A DNA stretch of 64,000 nt from Myxococcales bacterium (GTDB lineage: Bacteria; Myxococcota_A; Polyangia; Palsa-1104; JAEUJZ01), in assembly GCA_016794365.1 (NCBI GenBank), contig JAEUKB010000021.1, positions 144,924 through 208,923 of the forward strand, written 5' to 3'. Positions 57,446 through 64,000 of this stretch are shown piece by piece (positions within the stretch are counted from its first letter, which is position 1; each line of letters starts with the position of its first letter). The notes beneath the pieces are model-generated. The model had not been told where the DNA came from and ran no database searches. It saw nothing but the letters and a program-made list of their open reading frames with translations. The translations under genes were made by a program, and so were the position numbers.

Positions 57446-58767
57446 GGCTTGTCTCCAAACAGACGAACAGACTGCGCGCTGCGTACGCGATGCGTTGGAT
57501 CCCACTTGTCCCGAACTTTTTGCCAGGCGGACAGTCGCGGCTCCATCTGGGCAAAGTGCTCGGGCCGCGTCAGCGCATCTTTGGTCAGATAGATGCGGCC
57601 TCCTTCGCGAATCACCAGCTCGTTTAAGCGATCAATGTGCGTTTGGGTGTGCGCCCGCAGCGCCAGATCCATCGCAATCGAGGTTCCCGGCATCGGGAAA
57701 GACAGCATGCCGCTTCCTTGCGCGCCGCAGTCTTTGAGCACACACAAAAAGGAAGCACCCCCAAGCGAAGTTAACAGCTCCAAAAAGCGCCGCACCGCAG
57801 CGCGTCCTTTCGACGCTGGCAACACCGCTTGATGCTGCGTAAAGCCCTGCTTTCCGTAGATGCGATTCCAGTCGCGAATGGCATCGAGCGGATAGAAGAA
57901 CTCTTCCGGGGAAACGATTCCTTTGCGAACGCGCGGAATGTGCTGGTGATACAGCGCAGAGTTAAACAGCCGAACCGACTGCTTTCCCATCGCCCAAGAA
58001 GGAAGCTGAAACGGAACGCGCAGCCGGATCTTGGGCTTGGGCGCATACGCAGGAGCTTCCTGTTCTGTGGCCCAGCGCCCGCGATACAGAATGCCGCGTC
58101 CCATGTGGCGTCCTTCATGAAGACAGTCGATCCACGCGACGGTCATCGGCCACTTCTCTGCGGCCTGTCCCAAGGCATCGAGGAGCGTATCTAGGTCCGC
58201 CACCCGCTCGGTTTCCTGATAGATCCAGCACGATGGAATCTTCCGCATCTGGAACGATACTTCCAAGATGTGTCCGGTCAGTCCCATTCCACCGATCGTG
58301 GCGTAGAACAGATCCGCGTGAACGTCTTTGGAACACTCGATCACTTCGCCGGTTCCAGTGCGCATCTTGAGCGACAAGACATGTTCGCCAAAACAGCCTT
58401 CGACGTGATGATTCTTGCCGTGTACGTCCGATGCGACCATTCCGCCCAGCGTCACAAACTGCGTTCCTGGGGTGACTGGAACAAAAAAACGACGCGGCAG
58501 GAAGATGCGATTTAGCTCATACAGAGACAGTCCGGACTCTGCGCGCAGGACTCCGCTTGATTCATCAAACGACAGAATCCGATCCGCCAGCGTGGTTCCC
58601 AGAATCACGGGCTGCGACGGAGGCGGCACCGCAGAGTCACCATATGAGCGACCGAGTCCGCGCGCAATTGGAACGCCTTCACTTATGCGCACCAGATCTT
58701 CCGACAGACGCTCTTCGCCTTCCGTTCCGATTCCACCCCAGCCGACGATTCGGGTGCTTCTGGTCAT
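57442..58767 (-). CDS. DprE1-like FAD-dependent oxidase
   Basis: The 441-residue flavoprotein matches DprE1, the decaprenyl-phosphoryl-ribose 2'-oxidase. FAD-binding motifs are IARGLGRSYGDSAV (about 36-49), VTPGTQFVTLGGMVASDVHG (about 100) and YATIGGMGLTGHIL (about 160). In the C-terminal half, GGRIYLTKDALTRPEHF aligns with the active-site Lys region of the mycobacterial enzyme. The Cys that benzothiazinones modify in Mycobacterium tuberculosis (NICVDFP) is Ala here (SIAMDLA). The first ATG is at 58767; a GTG extension to 58797 exists. It is translationally coupled to the DprE2-like gene. Confidence 0.82.
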   Translation of the reverse strand: MTRSTRIVGWGGIGTEGEERLSEDLVRISEGVPIARGLGRSYGDSAVPPPSQPVILGTTLADRILSFDESSGVLRAESGLSLYELNRIFLPRRFFVPVTPGTQFVTLGGMVASDVHGKNHHVEGCFGEHVLSLKMRTGTGEVIECSKDVHADLFYATIGGMGLTGHILEVSFQMRKIPSCWIYQETERVADLDTLLDALGQAAEKWPMTVAWIDCLHEGRHMGRGILYRGRWATEQEAPAYAPKPKIRLRVPFQLPSWAMGKQSVRLFNSALYHQHIPRVRKGIVSPEEFFYPLDAIRDWNRIYGKQGFTQHQAVLPASKGRAAVRRFLELLTSLGGASFLCVLKDCGAQGSGMLSFPMPGTSIAMDLALRAHTQTHIDRLNELVIREGGRIYLTKDALTRPEHFAQMEPRLSAWQKVRDKWDPTHRVRSAQSVRLFGDKP

Positions 58768-58867
58768 CTCCCTGTTGCCTGCTTTGCTGTCGCGCACTGC
58801 GCTGTGATTTGAACTGAAATCATGTATCAGGCTTCGCGCCGTAAGGGAAGCACCTCGCGGAATGCAC

Positions 58868-61036
58868 TTACTGTGAGACGGACAGCGACCGTGCGATCAG
58901 TGATTTGACAAACGCGTCTTCGTCTTGCGGATCTGGTGGTTTTTGGGGTCCACTTAGCTCGCGCATCATCAGCAGCTTGGGCGGAATGTCGTCCAGAAAC
59001 CGACTTGGATTCTTGGGCCAGCCACCCCGCATTTCAGCCCGTGAGATATACAGCTTCTGGCGCGCACGAGTGATGCCGACGTAACAGAGTCGTCTCTCTT
59101 CAGACAGATCGGAAGAGTGCTCGTCCCCTTCTTCTTTGTCGCCAAGCCTGCGTGACGCAATCGTGTAGTCGGACTGACGTGGTTCCAGGGATCGCTTGTG
59201 CGGCAGGATCTCTTCTTCCAGTCCGACAAAGAACACCACTTTCCATTCCAGACCTTTGGCACCGTGCAGTGTGGACAGCGTGACCGCATCGCGCAGCGCA
59301 TCATCGACATCTTCATCCTGCGACGAGATCGTCAGCCGATTTAGATACGACAGCATGTCAAAGTCTGGACCGGCTTTCTCTGCGTAGCGCTGCATGCTGG
59401 ACAGAAACTCGCGCAAGTTACGGAGTCTCCGTTCCGCTTGCGACATCGTCGGTCCAGCGTGGATCAAGTCGTCTTGCATTCCGACTTCACGCAGCAGCTC
59501 TTCCGCCAGTTCCTTTAGCCGTGCTCCACCCTGCTCCGCAAACACGCGCTGGTACTTTTCGATGCTGCGGACAAAGCGCTGTAGCGACGCCATGATCCGG
59601 GGCGAAAGACCTTCGTGCTGTGGCGTAGACTCTTCTTGCGCAAACAGATCGAGCGATCCTGTCTTGTGGGAAACCAGATCACGGATTAGCTCCCACAGCG
59701 AGAGATCGGCCTTCTTTTTGCGTGCTTCTTGGTGCAGCGCAGACAGCGATTCCATCGCCTGGGGACCGATTCCGCGCGGAGGATAGTTGATGACGCGACG
59801 CAGAGACAGCTCATCGTGCGGATACGCCAGCATCTTCAGATAGGCCATCGCGTCTTTGACCTCTTTGCGATCAAAGAACGCAGCACCTCCGATGACGTGA
59901 TACTCGATTCGCGCCGAGCGCAGCGCAGTCTCAAGCGGTTCACACTGTCTGGTGGTTCGATACAGCACAGCAATGTCGCGCAGATCGAACTTCTTCGACA
60001 TCACCAGCGCATCGATCTCTTCTGCGACAAACTGCGCTTCATCATCTTCATCAGGAGCGATCACAATCTGAATGGGTTCTCCGTCGCCACGCTGGGTCCA
60101 GAGCGTCTTTCCGTGGCGCGCTGTGTTCTTTTCGATCACCGCGTTGGCTGCCTGCAAGATGCCTCCGGTTGATCGATAGTTTTCTTCCAGCTTGATCACT
60201 TTTGCGCCTGGAAACTGCTGTTCAAACTGCAAGATGTTGCGACTGTCTGCGCCGCGCCAAGCGTAGATCGATTGATCATCATCACCGACGACAGCCAGGT
60301 TTCCGTACTTTTTGCAAAGGAGCTGAAGCAGCGCAAGCTGGCAGTGGTTTGTGTCCTGATATTCATCGATCATCAGGTAACGGAATCGAGTCTGCCAGCG
60401 ATTCCTCACGCGCTCATTTTCGGAAAGGAGTCGCAGCGTTTCCACCAGCAGATCATCGAAATCCAGCGCATGCAGCGCCCGCATTTTTTCGACATAGCGC
60501 GGATAGACTTCGGCGGTGAAGCCGTCGTATTCGCTGACAAAGCGCGCTCTGCGAACCTGCATCACAAAGTCTTGCGGAGTCATTCCTGCGTTCTTGGCGC
60601 GACTGATGCGACTGAGGATCGACTTGACCTCTAGCTTGCGACCTTCGATGTGCGCGTGACGCAAGATCTCACGAATCACACCGAGCTGATCCGAGGTGTC
60701 ATAGACCGAAAATCCTGAAGGCATTCCCAATGCGGCCTGCTCACTTTTTAGGATCACCAGACCGAGCGCGTGAAACGTCGAGAGCATCACCCCGCGCGCT
60801 TGTCCGCCCGTGCAGAGTCGATCGACACGCTCGCGCATCTCTTCGGCGGCTTTGTTGGTAAAGCTCACCGCCAGGATGGACTCTGGACGGACGCCTTTTT
60901 CCAGAAGGTGCGCAATCCGATAGGTGATGACGCGCGTCTTTCCCGAGCCTGCGCCCGCCAGAACCAGGAGCGGTCCCTCGGTTGTCTCGACCGCCAGGCG
61001 CTGCGGCGGGTTTAGGTCACTGAGCCGAATCGCCAT
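58868..61036 (-). CDS. uvrD: UvrD/PcrA/Rep-type superfamily 1 DNA helicase
   Basis: ATP-dependent 3'-5' DNA helicase of 722 residues. Motif I LVLAGAGSGKTRVITYRI (about 30), Ia AVSFTNKAAEEM, motif II YLMIDEYQDTN (about 220), motif III VVGDDDQSIYAWRGAD, IV KLEENYRST, V LSTLHGAKGLEW and VI RRLCYVGITRARQKLYI are all present. Whether it is UvrD, PcrA or Rep cannot be decided; the length and C-terminus (PPDPQDEDAF) suit PcrA/UvrD. Start ATG at 61036; upstream frame extension to 61213 would overlap the divergent prolyl oligopeptidase gene. Confidence 0.95.
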   Translation of the reverse strand: MAIRLSDLNPPQRLAVETTEGPLLVLAGAGSGKTRVITYRIAHLLEKGVRPESILAVSFTNKAAEEMRERVDRLCTGGQARGVMLSTFHALGLVILKSEQAALGMPSGFSVYDTSDQLGVIREILRHAHIEGRKLEVKSILSRISRAKNAGMTPQDFVMQVRRARFVSEYDGFTAEVYPRYVEKMRALHALDFDDLLVETLRLLSENERVRNRWQTRFRYLMIDEYQDTNHCQLALLQLLCKKYGNLAVVGDDDQSIYAWRGADSRNILQFEQQFPGAKVIKLEENYRSTGGILQAANAVIEKNTARHGKTLWTQRGDGEPIQIVIAPDEDDEAQFVAEEIDALVMSKKFDLRDIAVLYRTTRQCEPLETALRSARIEYHVIGGAAFFDRKEVKDAMAYLKMLAYPHDELSLRRVINYPPRGIGPQAMESLSALHQEARKKKADLSLWELIRDLVSHKTGSLDLFAQEESTPQHEGLSPRIMASLQRFVRSIEKYQRVFAEQGGARLKELAEELLREVGMQDDLIHAGPTMSQAERRLRNLREFLSSMQRYAEKAGPDFDMLSYLNRLTISSQDEDVDDALRDAVTLSTLHGAKGLEWKVVFFVGLEEEILPHKRSLEPRQSDYTIASRRLGDKEEGDEHSSDLSEERRLCYVGITRARQKLYISRAEMRGGWPKNPSRFLDDIPPKLLMMRELSGPQKPPDPQDEDAFVKSLIARSLSVSQ

Positions 61037-61084
61037 GGCTCGGCACGGAAGCACAAGTTTCCGGCTTGAGCCAAATTTTTCGGC

Positions 61085-61090
61085 TATAGT
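61085..61090 (+). promoter_or_regulatory. -10-like TATAGT eight bases before the prolyl oligopeptidase ATG
   Basis: TATAGT is followed by ccgccgcc and the ATG at 61099, with no Shine-Dalgarno. It is one of several start codons in this window that stand 8-10 nt after a TA-rich hexamer. No good -35 box at 17-bp distance is visible. Confidence 0.4.
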
Positions 61091-61098
61091 CCGCCGCC

Positions 61099-63303
61099 AT
61101 GTTTGCATCCATCGCTCGACATCCGTTTCGATTTTTAACCCTCGGAGGCTTTCTCTCCGTCGGAGCATTGGTCTGGGCGCTGCCTCCAGAGACTGGCGCA
61201 CAGGCCGCCGCACAAGCCGTCAACGCACCGGCGCCAAAGGCTGAGCCCAAGCTGATGTATCCACCCACCAAGACGGTTGATCAGGTTGACGAATACCACG
61301 GCGAAAAGGTCAAAGATCCGTATCGCTGGCTGGAATCGCTCGACTCTGAAGAGACGCGACAGTGGGTCGAAGCCCAGAACAAGGTGACGTTTGGGTATCT
61401 GGAAAAGATCCCCGGTCGCGACAAGATCAAGCAGCGACTCACCGAGCTGTGGAACTACGAAAAGTATTCGCCGCCACAGCGTGAAGGGAATCGCTTCTTC
61501 TATTCCTACAACAGCGGACTCCAGAACCAGAGTGTGCTGTATACGCTGACGTCGCTGGATGCTCCGCCGCAGCTACTGCTAGACCCGAACACGCTGGCCA
61601 AAGACGGAACGGTGGCGCTCGGTGGTGTGGGAGTCAGTCACGATGGCACTCTGCTCGCGTACGGACTGTCGGCGGCGGGATCGGACTGGCAGGACTGGCA
61701 TGTCCGCGATGTGGCCACCGGAAAAGACCTTCCTGATGTCATCAAGTGGATCAAGTTTTCCGGCGTCGCGTGGACCAAGGACAACAAGGGCTTTTACTAC
61801 GGACGCTTCGACGAGCCAAAGGCGGGCGTAAAGAGCCTGGAAGACGTGAACTTCTTCCACAAGCTGTACCATCACAAGCTGGGGACTCCGCAGTCGCAAG
61901 ACACGCTGGTCTATGAAGACAAGGTACACAAGGAATGGCAGTTCATTCCGACGGTGACGGATGACGGAAAGTATCTGATCATCACCGTTGCGAAAGGAAC
62001 GGACCACAAGTACCGCATCCTGTATCAAGACCTGAGTAGGCCGGGCAGCAAGATCATCGAGCTTGTCGATAACTTCGATGCAGAGTACTCCTTCATCGAC
62101 AACGACGGGCCGATTCTGTACTTCAAGACAGACCTCACGGCTCCGAAGAACAAGCTGGTTGCAATCGACATCCGCAAGCCCAAAGAGCGTCGCGAGCTGA
62201 TCGCAGAGCAGAGTGATACGCTTCAGCATGTCTCGCTGGTGAACAGCCTGTTTGTGGCGACGTATCTGCACAACGCGACCACGCAGGTGAAGGTCTTTGA
62301 CAAGACGGGCAAGCTGGTCAAAGAAGTGACGCTTCCGGGCTTGGGAACCGCGATGGGCTTCGCTGGGCGACGGAACCACAAAGAGACATATTATGCCTTT
62401 ACAAGTTATAATACTCCGCCCGCGATCTATCGTCTGGACCTGACCACGTTCGATAGCAAGGTCTGGAAGCAGCCGCAGCTCAAGTTCAATCCGCAAGACT
62501 TCGAGACCAAGCAGGTGTTTTATCCCAGCAAGGATGGCACCAAGATCTCGATGTTTTTGACGCATCGCAAAGGGCTTGTGCAAAACGGACAGAATCCCAC
62601 GTATCTGTACGGATACGGCGGCTTCAACATTCCGATCGTACCGAGCTTCAGCGTCGCAGATCTGGTGTGGATGGAGCACGGCGGACTGATCGCATACGCC
62701 AACCTGCGCGGCGGTGGAGAGTACGGTGAAGAGTGGCATCGCGCAGGAACCAAGCTGCGCAAACAGAATGTCTTTAACGACTTCATCAGCGCAGCAGAGT
62801 GGCTGATTCAGAACAAGTACACCTCGACTCCCAAGCTGTCGATCGCGGGCGGTTCAAACGGGGGTCTGCTCGTCGGTGCGTGCATTACGCAGCGGCCCGA
62901 ACTGTTTGGCGCAGCGATTCCTGCGGTGGGTGTGATGGACATGCTCCGCTTCCACAAGTTTACGATCGGTTGGGAGTGGATCGATGACTACGGATCTTCG
63001 GATAACGCAGAGGAGTTCAAGGCGCTGCGAGCGTACTCTCCGTATCACAACATCAAGCCGGGAACGAAGTATCCAGCGACGATGGTGACGACTGCGGATC
63101 ATGATGATCGGGTGGTTCCGGGACACAGCTTCAAGTTCGCAGCAGCCCTGCAAGCGGCACAAGCGGGACCGGCTCCGGCGCTGATTCGCATCGATGTGCG
63201 CGCAGGTCACGGCGCTGGCAAACCAACTGGCAAGCGCATTGATGAAGCAACCGATCGACTGTCCTTCCTGGGAAATGTCCTGGGTGTTGACTTCACGAAG
63301 TAG
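61099..63303 (+). CDS. exported prolyl oligopeptidase (S9A)
   Basis: The 734-residue serine peptidase cleaves short peptides after proline. A signal peptide-like start ([20 protein letters not shown]) leads to an Ala-rich linker, then the beta-propeller, starting [16 protein letters not shown], and a C-terminal alpha/beta hydrolase. Catalytic Ser (about 586) is in [13 protein letters not shown], Asp (about 669) in [10 protein letters not shown], His (about 704) in [23 protein letters not shown] is the S9A mark before the active site. Exported S9A enzymes are common in predatory and saprophytic bacteria. Divergent from uvrD; ssb follows after 17 bp, probably co-transcribed or within read-through. 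Confidence 0.94.
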   Translation: MFASIARHPFRFLTLGGFLSVGALVWALPPETGAQAAAQAVNAPAPKAEPKLMYPPTKTVDQVDEYHGEKVKDPYRWLESLDSEETRQWVEAQNKVTFGYLEKIPGRDKIKQRLTELWNYEKYSPPQREGNRFFYSYNSGLQNQSVLYTLTSLDAPPQLLLDPNTLAKDGTVALGGVGVSHDGTLLAYGLSAAGSDWQDWHVRDVATGKDLPDVIKWIKFSGVAWTKDNKGFYYGRFDEPKAGVKSLEDVNFFHKLYHHKLGTPQSQDTLVYEDKVHKEWQFIPTVTDDGKYLIITVAKGTDHKYRILYQDLSRPGSKIIELVDNFDAEYSFIDNDGPILYFKTDLTAPKNKLVAIDIRKPKERRELIAEQSDTLQHVSLVNSLFVATYLHNATTQVKVFDKTGKLVKEVTLPGLGTAMGFAGRRNHKETYYAFTSYNTPPAIYRLDLTTFDSKVWKQPQLKFNPQDFETKQVFYPSKDGTKISMFLTHRKGLVQNGQNPTYLYGYGGFNIPIVPSFSVADLVWMEHGGLIAYANLRGGGEYGEEWHRAGTKLRKQNVFNDFISAAEWLIQNKYTSTPKLSIAGGSNGGLLVGACITQRPELFGAAIPAVGVMDMLRFHKFTIGWEWIDDYGSSDNAEEFKALRAYSPYHNIKPGTKYPATMVTTADHDDRVVPGHSFKFAAALQAAQAGPAPALIRIDVRAGHGAGKPTGKRIDEATDRLSFLGNVLGVDFTK

Positions 63304-63320
63304 AAGTAAAGGGGATTCCC

Positions 63321-63863
63321 ATGGCTGGTAGCGTAAACAAAGTCATTGTCATTGGTCATCTCGGAGCCAACCCTGAGGTGAAGTATCTACCGTCGGGACA
63401 GCCGGTCTGCGAGATGCGTGTGGCGACCAGCGAGACGTATCGCGATCGCAACGATCAACCGGCAGAGCGTACGGAATGGCACCGCATCGTGGTGTGGGGC
63501 AAGACGGCGGAAAACTGCGCGAAGTTTCTGCAAAAGGGTCGTCAGGTCTACATTGAGGGTCGGCTTCAGACGCGCTCGTGGGACGACAAAGAAGGCAAGA
63601 AGCAATACATGACCGAGATCGTGGCCAACTCGGTGGTGTTCCTGGGCGGTGGTGGTGCGCGTGAAGAGGGTGCGCACAGCGGCGGTGGCTACGCTTCCCG
63701 TGAGTCGTACGGAGGAGGAGGAGGCGGCGGCGGAGGTGGGTACGGAGGAGGAGGAGGCGGCGGCGGCGGCGGTCGCTATGCTCGTCCGGCTGCCGCAGAG
63801 CCAGCTCCGGCCATGCACAATGATCCGGGGGACTTTGCAGCGGAAGACGACATTCCGTTCTAA
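63321..63863 (+). CDS. ssb: single-stranded DNA-binding protein
   Basis: This 180-residue protein is a bacterial SSB with an OB fold ([53 protein letters not shown]) and the acidic tail AAEDDIPF that docks partner proteins. The linker (about 115-150) is almost pure glycine with a few Tyr/Arg/Ser; it contains a near-tandem duplication of about 33 bp (63708 and 63741), presumably from slippage. AGGGGAT precedes the ATG. Confidence 0.95.
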   Translation: MAGSVNKVIVIGHLGANPEVKYLPSGQPVCEMRVATSETYRDRNDQPAERTEWHRIVVWGKTAENCAKFLQKGRQVYIEGRLQTRSWDDKEGKKQYMTEIVANSVVFLGGGGAREEGAHSGGGYASRESYGGGGGGGGGGYGGGGGGGGGGRYARPAAAEPAPAMHNDPGDFAAEDDIPF

Positions 63864-63891
63864 ACCCCGTCCATTCCCAAACCCGTACATT

Positions 63892-63926
63892 TCGCGAGGG
63901 GCCCCGCTACCCTGCGAGACTTTTTT
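63892..63926 (+). terminator. candidate rho-independent terminator after ssb
   Basis: TCGC-g-AGGG (63892-63900) can pair with CCCT-GCGA (63910-63917), with one bulged G, followed after 3 nt by TTTTTT at 63921-63926. The remaining 74 bases to the window edge show no gene. Confidence 0.5.
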
Positions 63927-64000
63927 CCGTTCCGCAGGCGGCCCGAAAAAAAGCTCTCCGGTCGCCCCCACGCTCTTTGCTCAAACTGTTGGTTTCGTAG

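Noticed and set aside
61579..62739. 386-codon minus-strand frame
   Set aside because: Antisense to prolyl oligopeptidase, whose catalytic motifs are on the plus strand.

Overview
The window reads as chromosomal DNA of a free-living, Gram-negative, GC-rich bacterium, most likely a member of the Myxococcota or a close deltaproteobacterial relative. This is an inference from gene content: two large Cys-rich lipoproteins built of repeated C-x(n)-D-x-x-C units, an FHA-fused sigma-54 activator, several TPR and HEAT solenoid proteins (one of about 2200 residues), a type IV prepilin peptidase and a TonB receptor. No rRNA, tRNA, CRISPR array, transposase, integrase or phage gene was seen. Coding density is high and genes lie in short operons on both strands. 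|| Layout. 0-5.4 kb: a periplasmic protein cut by the left edge, a DnaQ-like exonuclease, an HTH protein fused to an EgtD-like methyltransferase, a small exported barrel-like protein, then a Lys/Ala-rich histone-H1-like protein beside an IHF/HU gene. 5.7-10.7 kb: a TPR-metallopeptidase fusion, an NYN-domain nuclease overlapping hisS, comF and a UPF0262 protein. 10.8-16.4 kb: a short dcw block (rsmH-ftsL-ftsI with a PASTA tail), a Cys-rich lipoprotein and prepilin peptidase. 16.4-29.9 kb: six closely spaced minus-strand genes, running from a charged coiled-coil protein through an AAA+ ATPase, a giant TPR protein and a STAS/zinc-ribbon membrane protein to TldD and TldE. This is the most system-like block. 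30-34 kb: a PLP racemase-fold enzyme, a bacterial CD39/apyrase-type nucleotidase and an enolase-superfamily dipeptide epimerase. 34-45.5 kb: rarA, an NAD-dependent sugar epimerase, a HEAT lipoprotein, a PAS-GGDEF protein with a decayed EAL domain, selD, a polyhydroxyalkanoate-associated pair, the FHA-sigma-54 regulator, hslO, psuG and an RluA-type pseudouridine synthase. 45.5-52 kb: a secreted HEAT protein, a FIST-STAS signalling pair and a polytopic membrane protein. 52-58.8 kb: a second Cys-rich lipoprotein, a TonB-dependent receptor with a His-rich exported protein and striking palindromes between them, and a DprE1/DprE2-like pair. 58.8-64 kb: UvrD/PcrA helicase divergent from a prolyl oligopeptidase, then ssb. 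|| How the parts fit. Housekeeping genes (hisS, ftsI, rsmH, rarA, uvrD, ssb) are interspersed with envelope and signalling modules. Candidate functional units are the AAA+/TPR/STAS/TldDE block (possibly unfolding and proteolysis of peptides), the metal-uptake-like TonB receptor plus His-rich protein, the FIST-STAS sensor pair, and the DprE1-DprE2 pair (epimerisation of a polyprenyl-phospho-pentose). A recurrent layout, with a TA-rich hexamer 8-10 nt before the start codon and no Shine-Dalgarno, suggests that several genes here are leaderless. All functional calls rest on motif reading of translations; no database search was possible.
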